From positions 1 through 18,023 of the forward strand of contig JAUJNV010000034.1 of the NCBI GenBank assembly GCA_030447945.1: 18,023 nucleotides of DNA. Direction: 5' to 3'. The notes below the pieces were generated by a model. That model had not been told where the DNA came from and did not search any database. It saw only the letters and a program-made list of their open reading frames with translations. Positions 7,812-14,700 of this stretch are shown here, piece by piece. Both the position numbers and the translations under genes were made by a program. Position 1 is the stretch's first letter, and each line of letters opens with the position of its first letter. The DNA is from Fimbriimonas sp. (GTDB lineage Bacteria > Armatimonadota > Fimbriimonadia > Fimbriimonadales > Fimbriimonadaceae).

Positions 7812-8633
7812 ATGACACCCAAGGCCAAGCGGCGGGTGAAGTGGGGGCTGGGGACGCTCGGGGTGTGGGGGGCGGGGCTCGTGGGGCTCTACCAGTACCA
7901 GCCTTGGCGCTACGACTTCGTCCCCCGCACACTCCCGAACCCGAACCCGCCGGTGGACCCCGACTCCTCGCGGCTCTTCGCGAAGGGGACACGCGTGACG
8001 CTGATCACCGCCCACCCCGACGACGCCGAGTTCTATCTCGGGGGGACGCTGACCAAGCTTAAGGAGTCGGGCGCGGTGCTGAGCCTCGTCGTCTGCACGG
8101 ACGGCGACAAAGCGTACTACCGCGGCCTCTGGGGCGAGGACGCCGTGCGAAACCGGCGCGTGCGGCGGGCGGAGCAGACGGAGGCGGCGAAGCGGTGGGG
8201 GGCGACCGACGTCGTCTACCTCGGCTTCCCCGACGCGCGTCTCCCGAGCGAGGGACCGGTGGTGACGAGGCTAGTGGAGCAGCTCCAGAGGCTCCAGCCG
8301 GAGTACATCCTCGGCTTCGACAGCCAATACCCGCCGCGCCGCAGCCACGGCGACCACCGCCGAGCAGGCGAGGCGACCGACGCCGCCGTCCGCCAAGCCG
8401 GAGTGGGCCGCTGGCTCTTGAAGTACTCGACGATCGCGCCGAACTATGTCGTGGACATCACGGGCAAGTGGGAGGCGAAGAAAGACCTCCTCCGGGTCCA
8501 CGCCAGCCAGTTCAAGCCGGAGAGGTTCGCCTTCATCGAGGGCCTCGTCGGCGGCATCGCGCGTCGAGACGGCCAGCGGATCGGCGTGGAGATGGGCGAG
8601 GGGCTCCGGGCGGTGAAGCTGGGGGGGCGCTGA
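7812..8633 (+). CDS. PIG-L/LmbE family deacetylase, membrane-anchored
   Basis: Members of this family are zinc-dependent hydrolases that remove acetyl groups from N-acetylglucosamine-type sugars. The 273-residue protein shows the family zinc-site motif AHPDDAE at residues 67-73 and the second ligand motif H-x-D-H (HGDH, 179-182), so the active site looks complete. The N-terminus has a hydrophobic segment at about residues 12-27 after a basic stretch (KAKRR), so the enzyme is probably tethered to the membrane. The start ATG at 7812 has no Shine-Dalgarno sequence; TAATCT ends 6 bases upstream, which would suit a leaderless transcript. The substrate is unknown. The stop TGA (8631) is shared with the repeat that separates it from the convergent gene. 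Confidence 0.88.
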   Translation: MTPKAKRRVKWGLGTLGVWGAGLVGLYQYQPWRYDFVPRTLPNPNPPVDPDSSRLFAKGTRVTLITAHPDDAEFYLGGTLTKLKESGAVLSLVVCTDGDKAYYRGLWGEDAVRNRRVRRAEQTEAAKRWGATDVVYLGFPDARLPSEGPVVTRLVEQLQRLQPEYILGFDSQYPPRRSHGDHRRAGEATDAAVRQAGVGRWLLKYSTIAPNYVVDITGKWEAKKDLLRVHASQFKPERFAFIEGLVGGIARRDGQRIGVEMGEGLRAVKLGGR

Positions 8634-8734
8634 CGCGCTTGTGGTTTGTAGCTTGTAGTTTGTGGGGGGTGGCCTGAGTAAGGATCCGCCCTTCACAAGC
8701 TACAAACCACAAGCCACACGCCACAGGCGCGTCA
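8631..8734. repeat. Heptamer-repeat inverted pair between convergent stops, TTGTGGT type
   Basis: The left arm reads TGACGCGC, then TTGTGGT-TTGTAGC-TTGTAGT-TTGTGGG (to about 8667). The right arm 8694-8734 is the inverted copy and ends in GCGCGTCA. The outer eight bases of each arm contain the stop codon of the flanking gene in mirror symmetry (TGA at 8631-8633 on plus, at 8734-8732 on minus). The element can fold from either strand and is well placed to terminate both transcripts. Confidence 0.85.
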
Positions 8735-9184
8735 GTCCGGCCGCGAGTTGCCCGTCCGCTTGGGGTTGATTGGGCCGTCGGGCGGGGTCTTTTTTCGCTG
8801 GCGGGAGGGCTTGGCAGGCTGGGGCGTCGGCGGTACGGGGTCGGGGGAGGCGCCGTCGCCGGCGGCTTCCACGCCCTGCATGGCCTCGAGCTCCTCTTGT
8901 CCGGTGGGGGAGGCGGAGGTGATGGGGACGTCGCCGGCGGTCTTGCCGACTTTCGTGGTCTTTTTCTTGGTATCCACATCGGGCTTGGGCGGCTCGGCCT
9001 CGGGTTCGGTTCCGCGAGGCTCGTCATCCGGTGCCCGTAGGTACTCGCCCGCCTTCACGAGCGCGTCTCCCAGGGAACGGGTGAACGGCTTCATGTGGCG
9101 CAGGGCGACGGGCACGAGCGCCGCCGCGAGCACGATCAGCCCCGCGCGGCCGGGAGGAATGATGCCTTGGGGAGGGAGTCTCAT
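8732..9184 (-). CDS. Hypothetical small membrane protein with charged tail
   Basis: This 150-residue protein is of unrecognised family. One hydrophobic segment occupies about residues 14-29 (AGLIVLAAALVPVALR), followed by a short helical stretch (FTRSLGDALVKAGEYL). The remaining 100 residues are low-complexity and rich in Pro, Glu, Lys and Thr, and look disordered. It is the third gene of the minus-strand series after ileS and lspA, 69 bases beyond lspA. The gap between them is filled by a heptamer repeat that ends a few bases from its ATG and leaves no ribosome site. Confidence 0.6.
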   Translation of the reverse strand: MRLPPQGIIPPGRAGLIVLAAALVPVALRHMKPFTRSLGDALVKAGEYLRAPDDEPRGTEPEAEPPKPDVDTKKKTTKVGKTAGDVPITSASPTGQEELEAMQGVEAAGDGASPDPVPPTPQPAKPSRQRKKTPPDGPINPKRTGNSRPD

Positions 9185-9190
9185 GGTGGG

Positions 9191-9269
9191 GCGTTGAGGC
9201 GTTGAGTTAGCTTCCCCTTTACCTTACACCGGTTAATGATCCCCTCTCCTCCCCTAACACTCAACACTC
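9191..9269. repeat. Heptamer-repeat inverted pair between lspA and downstream gene, GCGTTGA type
   Basis: The left arm 9191-9210 (GCGTTGAGGCGTTGAGTTAG) is mirrored by CTAACACTCAACACTC at 9254-9269. The right arm encodes the last residues and stop codon of lspA (ESVEC-stop). The unit GCGTTGA is the same as that of the element inside acs. Confidence 0.75.
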
Positions 9270-9946
9270 TCCCCCGAGGTTTCAGTCGCGGGGGAGGGCC
9301 GGGGCTTTTGGCCCGCTTCGCGGAGCCAGGCGAACATCAGCATCACCGTCGCGACGGTGATGCAGGAGTCGGCGATGTTGAACACCGGGAAGTTAATCGG
9401 GCGGAACCAGAGCATGTCGGTCACGCGCCCGTGCGCGATGCGATCGATGAGGTTGCCGATCGCTCCGCTCGCGAGCAGCCCCATGGCGAAGTGAGACCAA
9501 GAGGACTCCCTCGGGTGGCGCAGGCTGTACCAGGCCGCGCCCAGCGCGATCGCCACGGCGACCGGCGCGAGCAGGACGCCCTGCCCCTGCAAGAGTCCGA
9601 AGGCGATCCCTTCGTTGTAGGTGAGCGTGAACTCGAATATCCCCGGGAAAGGAGGACTTCCGGGAAGGCCTCCCCCCTCCGCCATGGACCCCCGCGCCCA
9701 AGCCTTCACGACCTGATCCACCGCCACCATCAGCACGAGCGTCCCCCAGAAGGCAAGGCGGTGCTTCAGGAGGCTGCCTTTTGAGATGATGGGTGAGGGA
9801 GGGGTGATGGGTGATGGGTGATGGGTAATGGGTGAGAGAGGTGAGGGATCTGCGAACAGCGTATCGCCGTTCTCACCTCTCACACCTCCTTCACCTCTCT
9901 CACCACCCTCACCCAATTCACCCCCCTCAACCCTCACCTCACTCAT
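9254..9946 (-). CDS. lspA: Lipoprotein signal peptidase (signal peptidase II) with repeat-encoded N-terminal extension
   Basis: LspA cleaves the signal peptide of diacylglyceryl-modified prolipoproteins in the inner membrane. The core from about residue 61 has the four hydrophobic segments, the D-Q-x-x-K motif after the first segment, YNEGIAFGLL, and both catalytic aspartates (GNLIDR, D168; FNIADS, D193). The ATG at 9946 overlaps the ileS stop as ATGA, the usual sign of translational coupling. That start gives about 58 extra hydrophilic residues rich in Gly/Glu and then Pro/Ser/His, translated straight from the heptamer arrays at 9786-9945. No standard internal start lies just before the first membrane segment. 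The last residues also come from a heptamer arm. ileS-lspA is a common gene order. Confidence 0.92.
   Translation of the reverse strand: MSEVRVEGGELGEGGERGEGGVRGENGDTLFADPSPLSPITHHPSPITPPSPIISKGSLLKHRLAFWGTLVLMVAVDQVVKAWARGSMAEGGGLPGSPPFPGIFEFTLTYNEGIAFGLLQGQGVLLAPVAVAIALGAAWYSLRHPRESSWSHFAMGLLASGAIGNLIDRIAHGRVTDMLWFRPINFPVFNIADSCITVATVMLMFAWLREAGQKPRPSPATETSGESVEC
9786..9945. repeat. Heptamer-repeat inverted pair at the ileS-lspA junction, TGATGGG type
   Basis: The left arm 9786-9849 contains repeated TGATGGG units, then GTGAGAG/GTGAGGG. The right arm 9871-9945 is built of CACCTCT, CACCCTC and CAACCCT units. The core TGATGGG is shared with the arms bounding the four-helix-bundle unit at 4976-5556. 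It occupies the 5' end of the lspA reading frame and begins inside the ileS stop codon. Confidence 0.8.
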
Positions 9947-12747
9947 ATCCCCAGCACCCTTCGGTCGCGGGCGGTGAGGGGCACTTCGGAACCGTTCCAT
10001 GAGACGACCTCGACGTCGGGGCGGCGGAGGCGGGAGCGCTCGCACTTGAGGAACCCGCTCTTGCGGAAGGCGACCGCGCGCGGACCTTCCTCCAGATCCA
10101 CCCAGCTCACCTTGAGCAGGTTCGCGAGCTCGTCCGTCCCGAAGGAGCGCAGCACGGCAAGCGGCTGCCCCTCTTCGTGGATCGTGGCGATGGCGTCCTG
10201 GCTGTCCTTCACGTCGTCCGTTCCCTTCCACGCCTCGAACGCCGCGAACGCGTCGGCCCGCACCCTCAGGAGTGCCGCGAAGCGCTCCCCCAGGCCGCTC
10301 GCGGCGATCTCTTCCAGCCGCTCCGCGCTCGGTGGGTCGAAGGTCTGGACATGCACCGTGTCTCCGGCTTCCGGATCACCGGCAGGAGTGCCGGTGCCGC
10401 GGGGAGGGTTGGAAGGATGCGGGATGCGCGCCCAGGTCTCCTCGGCGGTGTGCATGAGGATGGGGGCGAGGAGCTTGACGAGGGTGAGGAGCACGTGGTG
10501 GCAGGCGGCTTGGCCCGAGCGGCGCTCGGGGGAGTCCGTCTGCTCGCAGTACATCCGGTCCTTGATCGCGTCAAGGTAGAAGCGCGACATCTCCTCGCGG
10601 CAGAAGTTGTGGATGCGGCCGATAACCGCGCCGAAGTCGTACCGCTCGTAGGCGGCGACGCACTCCGCCGCGAGCAGGTCCGCCTGCTCCATCGCCCAGA
10701 GGTCCAGAGGCAGCTCCGGCGGCTCGCCGGGCTCGAACCCCGCGAGGTTCGAGAGCAGGAACCGCAGGGTGTTGCGGACGTTTCGGTAACTCTCGCCGAA
10801 CTGCTTCAGGAGCGCTTCGGAGCAGGGGACGTCGTTCGCCCAGTCCACGCTCGCCACCCAGTACCGCAGCACGTCCGCGCCGTGCGTCTCGGCGGCCTTC
10901 ACCGGGTCGACGACGTTCCCGAACCGCTTGGACATCTTCTGCCCCTTTTCGTCGTTGACGAACCCGTGCGTCACGACCTGCTTGTACGGCGCCGCGCCAC
11001 GCGTCCCCTCGGCGATGATGAGCGACGCGTTGAACCAGCCGCGATGCTGGTCGGAGCCCTCGAGGTAGAGGTCGGCGGGCCACTCTTCTTTCCAAGCCGC
11101 TTCGACGTTCCCTTCCAGCACGCACAGCGACGTGGAGCCGGCGTCGAACCACACGTCCAGCACGTCGGTCTCCTTCGCGAACTCCGTCTCCCCCGTCTCC
11201 GGGTGCCGGTACCCCTCGGGGAGGATCTCGCTCGGGTCCTTGTCGAACCAGGCGTCCGAGCCTTCTCGCTCGAGGAGCCGCGCGACGGCCTCGATCGCGA
11301 CCGGGTCGAGCACCGGCCGACGGGTCTGCGCGCCGTAGAAGACGGGGATGCCCACGCCCCACGGTCGCTGGCGGGAGACGCACCAGTCGGGGCGGTTGCG
11401 GACCATCGCCTCGATCCGGTTGAAGCCCGAAGGGGGAACCCAGCCGACCTTCTCGACCTCCTCCAGCATCGCCGGGCGCAGGGGGTCGATGGAGACGAAC
11501 CACTGCTCGGTCGCCCGGAAGATCACGGGCTGCCCGTCCCGCTCCGCGTACGGGTAGGAGTGGCGGTAGTCGTACGCGTTCAGGAGGTTGCCCACCTCGG
11601 CGAGCCGGTCGACGACGACCGTGTCGCACTCCTTGTAGTAGGTTCCGGCGAACTCGCCCGCCTCGGCGGTGAGCACACCCCGCTCATCCACCGTGTTCGG
11701 GACGGGCAGGCCGTATTTCTGGCCCGTATAGAAGTCGTCGCGGCCGTGCGAGGGGGCAGTGTGGACGACGCCCGTGCCGTCCTCGGTCGTCACGTACTCG
11801 GCGAGCACGCCCACCGACGGTCGGTCGAAGATCGGGTGCTTGAACGCGATCCCCTGCAGGTCCTCGCCCTGGATCCGTCCGACGACCTCGTACCCGTCCC
11901 ACCCGACGGCGTCGGCGACGCGCGGCAGCAGATCGTGTAGGACGAGGTAGTGGTCGTTCCCCACTCGCGCCACCGCGTACTCGAACTCCGGGTGGAAGGC
12001 GCACGCGAGGTTGGAGGGGATGGTCCACGGCGTGGTCGTCCAGATGACGGTGTAGAGGTTTGGGTAGTCCGCCAGGAGGTCCTGGGGGTCCTCCAGCAGG
12101 GGGAAGCGGACGTAGATCGCGCGGGAGACGTGGTCGTGGTAGACGATCTCGGTGTCCGCGAGGGCGGTGCGGGAGGTCGGGCTCCAGAGGGTCGGGCGCA
12201 GGCCCTTGTAGACGTAGCCGCCCTCGACGAGCCGCCGGAACACGCGCACGATCTCCGCCTCGAAGCGGAAGTCCATCGTCGTGTACGGCTTTTCCCAGAG
12301 CCCGAAGACGCCGAGTCGCTTGAACTGTGCGGTCTGCACCCCCACGTACTCCGCCGCGTGCTCGCGGCAGGCCCGGCGCAGCTCGATGACGCTGGGCGTG
12401 ATCTTTTTATCCGTGAACTTCTTCATCACGGTCTGCTCGATGGGCAGCCCGTGGTTGTCGAAGCCGGGGACGTAGGGGCAGCGGAAGCCCATCATCGTGC
12501 GCGACTTCGTGACGAAGTCCTTGAGGACCTTGTTCAGCGCGGTTCCGATGTGGATGGGCGAGTTCGTGTAAGGCGGGCCGTCGTGCAGAACGAAGCTCGG
12601 CGCGTCCTTGCGGGCGGCCTGGATCTCGTGGTAGATGCTCCGCCGCTCCCACTCCTCCTGGAGGCGCGCCTCCAGTTGGGGAAGGTTCGCCTTCATCGGG
12701 ATCGTCGCCTCCCCATCGGGAAGATTCAGCGTGCTCCGGAGGTCCAT
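9943..12747 (-). CDS. ileS: Isoleucyl-tRNA synthetase
   Basis: It charges tRNA-Ile with isoleucine using ATP and acts in the cytosol. The 934-residue class I synthetase has the HIGH motif as HIGT (residues 66-69, in SPIHIGTALNK), the editing domain, and KMSKR at 604-608. The start ATG at 12747 (MDLRSTLNLPDGE) is chosen because the frame upstream is only translated repeat sequence. The C-terminus reads KCERSRLRRPDVE and ends LTARDRRVLGI. Where bacterial enzymes of this type normally carry two C-x-x-C pairs for zinc, only one cysteine remains. TACAAT, a good -10 box, lies 12 bases before the ATG. The stop overlaps the lspA start (ATGA). Confidence 0.97.
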   Translation of the reverse strand: MDLRSTLNLPDGEATIPMKANLPQLEARLQEEWERRSIYHEIQAARKDAPSFVLHDGPPYTNSPIHIGTALNKVLKDFVTKSRTMMGFRCPYVPGFDNHGLPIEQTVMKKFTDKKITPSVIELRRACREHAAEYVGVQTAQFKRLGVFGLWEKPYTTMDFRFEAEIVRVFRRLVEGGYVYKGLRPTLWSPTSRTALADTEIVYHDHVSRAIYVRFPLLEDPQDLLADYPNLYTVIWTTTPWTIPSNLACAFHPEFEYAVARVGNDHYLVLHDLLPRVADAVGWDGYEVVGRIQGEDLQGIAFKHPIFDRPSVGVLAEYVTTEDGTGVVHTAPSHGRDDFYTGQKYGLPVPNTVDERGVLTAEAGEFAGTYYKECDTVVVDRLAEVGNLLNAYDYRHSYPYAERDGQPVIFRATEQWFVSIDPLRPAMLEEVEKVGWVPPSGFNRIEAMVRNRPDWCVSRQRPWGVGIPVFYGAQTRRPVLDPVAIEAVARLLEREGSDAWFDKDPSEILPEGYRHPETGETEFAKETDVLDVWFDAGSTSLCVLEGNVEAAWKEEWPADLYLEGSDQHRGWFNASLIIAEGTRGAAPYKQVVTHGFVNDEKGQKMSKRFGNVVDPVKAAETHGADVLRYWVASVDWANDVPCSEALLKQFGESYRNVRNTLRFLLSNLAGFEPGEPPELPLDLWAMEQADLLAAECVAAYERYDFGAVIGRIHNFCREEMSRFYLDAIKDRMYCEQTDSPERRSGQAACHHVLLTLVKLLAPILMHTAEETWARIPHPSNPPRGTGTPAGDPEAGDTVHVQTFDPPSAERLEEIAASGLGERFAALLRVRADAFAAFEAWKGTDDVKDSQDAIATIHEEGQPLAVLRSFGTDELANLLKVSWVDLEEGPRAVAFRKSGFLKCERSRLRRPDVEVVSWNGSEVPLTARDRRVLGI

Positions 12748-12759
12748 GGGGAAGAGCGC

Positions 12760-12765
12760 ATTGTA
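12760..12765 (-). promoter_or_regulatory. Candidate -10 box for ileS
   Basis: TACAAT on the minus strand, 12 bases before the ileS ATG, matches the sigma-70 -10 consensus in five of six positions. No clear -35 box is seen 17 bases further upstream. The 5' untranslated leader would be only about 5 bases. An identical TACAAT lies 9 bases before the PhyH start (15609-15614). Confidence 0.35.
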
Positions 12766-12792
12766 CCTGCGGCCTCCGGGAGCCCCTCTGGG

Positions 12793-12901
12793 AGGGTTAC
12801 AGGTTTCAGGTTGAAGGTTTCCGGCTGGGAGGTGAGGGATGGGGGTTGAGGGCTGAGGTACTAACCTATACCTGGACACCTGAACACCCGAACCCCCTCT
12901 G
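12793..12901. repeat. Heptamer-type repeat upstream of ileS, AGGTTTC and ACCTGAAC types
   Basis: The left part contains AGGTTTC-AGGTTGA-AGGTTTC (12800-12820), then GAGGTGAGGG and GGGTTGAGGGCTGAGG. The sequence GAGGTACTAACC follows at 12855-12866. The right part 12864-12901 has ACCTAT-ACCTGGAC-ACCTGAAC-ACCCGAAC, a 7-8 base period, and mirrors the left arm imperfectly. It fills the space between the divergent ileS and DUF1579 genes. Confidence 0.7.
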
Positions 12902-12946
12902 CGGTCATGTGGAAAATTTTGTGTAGAAAAGATACGGCCTAATCGC

Positions 12947-12957
12947 TAGAATGGCTC
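12947..12957 (+). promoter_or_regulatory. Candidate -10 region of DUF1579 gene (TAGAATGGCTC)
   Basis: TAGAATGGCTC lies 30 bases before the ATG at 12988. The same 11 bases occur on the minus strand upstream of the lipoprotein gene (14361-14351), and a 9-of-11 match (TACGATGGCTC) precedes the DinB-like stump at 2334. The recurrence just upstream of three starts suggests a promoter box. No convincing -35 is present. Confidence 0.35.
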
Positions 12958-12987
12958 CCGGCGGACCGCCCACATCTCTCTAAAGCC

Positions 12988-13515
12988 ATGAAAAGAATCG
13001 CACTCGCCCTCCTCGTCCTCGGCGCCTTCGCGTCCGTTCGCCCCGTCCTCGCCCAAGGGATGCCCAAGCCGCCGCCGGAGATGAAGAAGCTCGACATCTT
13101 CCTCGGCGAGTGGAGCGGCAAGACCTCGTTCCATGCGCCCGGGCAGCCCGCGATGAGCGTGGACAGCACCATGAAGTCCGACGCTTTTGCCGGGGGGATG
13201 TACCTCCGGACGGTCTACGCGATGGACATTCCCGGCGTGGGCAAGATGGAGGGCACCGTCCTCGCGTTTTGGGATGCGGAAGCCAGGCAGTACCGCTGCT
13301 ACACCTTCGAGAACGCGGCGCCGACCCCGCGCGAGGAGTCAGGCACGTTCGCGGGGAATAAGCTCGTGCTGGTGAGCAAACCGCACGGCGGAACGGTCAC
13401 CCGCTCCACGTTCGACTTCAAGAGCGATCGGGAGGTCCTGTTCACCGTCGAGATAAAGCAGGGCGAGAAGTGGGTCAAGGCCGGCAGAGGGCTGTACACG
13501 AAGAAGGGGGGTTAG
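12988..13515 (+). CDS. Exported DUF1579 family protein
   Basis: This 175-residue protein has a clear signal peptide: MKRIALALLVLGAFASVRPV, then LAQG, with likely cleavage after the alanine at 22. The mature part follows the DUF1579 pattern: a leading L-x-x-F-L-G-E-W-S-G (residues 35-44), a central G-G-M-Y-L-R segment, and FWDAEARQYRCYTFEN, which predict a small beta-barrel of the lipocalin/fatty-acid-binding sort. The biochemical role of the family is not known to me; binding a small hydrophobic ligand outside the cytoplasm is a guess from the fold. It stands alone and is convergent with the lipoprotein gene, with a strong hairpin between them. Confidence 0.82.
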   Translation: MKRIALALLVLGAFASVRPVLAQGMPKPPPEMKKLDIFLGEWSGKTSFHAPGQPAMSVDSTMKSDAFAGGMYLRTVYAMDIPGVGKMEGTVLAFWDAEARQYRCYTFENAAPTPREESGTFAGNKLVLVSKPHGGTVTRSTFDFKSDREVLFTVEIKQGEKWVKAGRGLYTKKGG

Positions 13516-13524
13516 GCGGTGCGT

Positions 13525-13550
13525 CCTCCCTTGGAAGACTCCAAGGGAGG
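13525..13550. terminator. Bidirectional hairpin terminator
   Basis: CCTCCCTTGGA (13525-13535) and TCCAAGGGAGG (13540-13550) form a perfect 11-bp stem with a 4-base loop. It is centred in the 45-base gap between the stops of the convergent DUF1579 and lipoprotein genes. There is no long T run on either side. Confidence 0.7.
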
Positions 13551-13560
13551 GCCGCCGACG

Positions 13561-14343
13561 CTACTCGCCGAGCTTGAACGAATTCAGGATGACCGGCAGC
13601 TCGCCCTTGGTGCCGAGGTCGTCGATGCTCTTGATCTCCGGCGCCACGTCGGAGGCGAGCATGACGAGGGTCACGCCCTCCTTCTTTCCGGCGGGACCCG
13701 GCAGGAAGACGAGCTTCCCCCAGAGCGTGATCTCGCCTCGCTTGGAATCCGTGGGGTGGGACTCGAACCGCAGCTCGTACCCCTTGTAGTCACCGACCGT
13801 GGTCTCGCCTTCGCCCAGCTTCTGGTACTTGGGGAAGCCCGCCTTGAGCTGCTCCTCGAACTTCTGGATGAGCTGCGGAATGAGGACCTTGTCGGTCGCC
13901 TCGGCGCCGCTGCCGGAGAAGTAGCCGACCGCGAAATTCTCGGGTTCGAAGTCGCTCCCCTCGGGGACAGGCCGGATGACCTTGATAAAGTTCTGCGCGG
14001 TAGGGCTCCCGATCCCGGGGCCGACGGTCCACGTGCTGGGGTAGTCAAAGGAGAAGTCGACGTAGTTCGCCGCCAGCTTCTCCGCTACCGCGTTCTTCTC
14101 GCGCGAGTTGACGAACTTCGTGGTCGCGACGGCCGAGTCGTCCGTACCGCTCGATGTAGCGGTGCTGCCCGGGGCGTCGTCCGACCCCGCGCCGCTCGAC
14201 GTAGCCGTGCTGACGGCTGGATCGTCGTTCTGCGCGGTCGTGCCGGACTTGTCGCCGCAGCCACCTACGGCAAGGATTGCGGCGAGGGCGAGAACCGTCC
14301 AAGGCGCTGACGAAAGGCGAGTGGGTGTCTTGTGCATCTTCAT
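13561..14343 (-). CDS. Putative lipoprotein with PsbP/DUF1795-like domain
   Basis: This 260-residue precursor has a type II signal peptide: hydrophobic residues 15-26, then AVGGC with the lipidated cysteine at 29, a substrate type for the LspA encoded in this window. A flexible linker at about 30-75 is rich in Ser, Thr, Gly and Asp and contains two near copies of STATSSG followed by D residues. The folded part begins near YVDFSFDYPSTWTVGPG and continues with matching strands, ending with VILNSFKLGE. This is the layout of PsbP/Mog1/DUF1795-like domains (F-x-x-x-Y-P-x-x-W). The function is unknown. The start ATG is at 14343; an in-frame ATG two codons later is possible. It is convergent with the DUF1579 gene. 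Confidence 0.82.
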   Translation of the reverse strand: MKMHKTPTRLSSAPWTVLALAAILAVGGCGDKSGTTAQNDDPAVSTATSSGAGSDDAPGSTATSSGTDDSAVATTKFVNSREKNAVAEKLAANYVDFSFDYPSTWTVGPGIGSPTAQNFIKVIRPVPEGSDFEPENFAVGYFSGSGAEATDKVLIPQLIQKFEEQLKAGFPKYQKLGEGETTVGDYKGYELRFESHPTDSKRGEITLWGKLVFLPGPAGKKEGVTLVMLASDVAPEIKSIDDLGTKGELPVILNSFKLGE

Positions 14344-14350
14344 CTGAGGT

Positions 14351-14361
14351 GAGCCATTCTA
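14351..14361 (-). promoter_or_regulatory. Candidate -10 region of the lipoprotein gene (TAGAATGGCTC)
   Basis: On the minus strand TAGAATGGCTC ends 7 bases before the ATG at 14343. It is identical to the sequence upstream of the DUF1579 gene. The transcript would have only a very short leader. Confidence 0.35.
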
Positions 14362-14422
14362 TCACGATGGACCCAGGGCCCACGCAACCTTTCCTTTCCG
14401 CCGCTCGTCCGACCCTGCGACT

Positions 14423-14578
14423 ATGGGTTGCTTTCGCGCGATTCTGTGTCTGCTCCTCCCGCCCCTCGCGGTGCTCGACAAGGGGTGCGGCTCCGTCCTG
14501 ATCGTGTGCGTCCTTACCGCCCTCGGCTGGGTCCCCGGCGTCATCGCCGCCCTGGTGCTTTGCTCGAAGGAACCGTAG
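14423..14578 (+). CDS. YqaE/Pmp3 (UPF0057) family small membrane protein
   Basis: ATG at 14423 opens a 51-residue frame, too short for many gene callers. The protein has two hydrophobic helices. The first contains ILCLLLPPLAVLDKGCG, the conserved L-P-P-L-x-V signature, and the second LTALGWVPGVIAALVLC, matching the family L-x-x-L-G-x-x-P-G-x-x-H/A-A. Members of this family (yeast Pmp3, bacterial YqaE) sit in the plasma membrane and influence membrane potential and salt tolerance. It lies 79 bases from the divergent lipoprotein gene. A heptamer repeat begins 5 bases after its stop. Confidence 0.87.
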   Translation: MGCFRAILCLLLPPLAVLDKGCGSVLIVCVLTALGWVPGVIAALVLCSKEP

Positions 14579-14583
14579 GGGTG

Positions 14584-14700
14584 GGTCGTTGGTCGTTGAT
14601 CGTTGATCCGGTGGGGAAGCATGCCTGCCCATGTGGGCAACGGACTGTGCTCTTGTTCCACGGATCACGACCAACGACCAACAATCAACGACTAACCACG
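14584..14700. repeat. Heptamer-repeat inverted pair, GTCGTTG type
   Basis: The left arm 14584-14610 is GGTCGTTG-GTCGTTG-ATCGTTG-ATCCG. The right arm 14661-14700 is CGGATCA, CGACCAA, CGACCAA, CAATCAA, CGACTAA. The 50-base middle holds a second short palindrome (GCCTGCCCATGTGGGC). It lies between the YqaE stop and the convergent PhyH gene, whose stop falls in the right arm, and may end both transcripts. Confidence 0.85.

Noticed and set aside
10177..11940. Long plus-strand open frame opposite ileS (also 11950-12849)
   Set aside because: It is an antisense shadow of the high-GC ileS gene, has no recognisable domain and is Arg/Val/Asp-biased as expected for a shadow frame.
12748..12879. 44-residue N-terminal extension of IleS
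   Set aside because: The extension is translated heptamer-type repeat; the family start is at MDLRSTLN with a -10 box just upstream.
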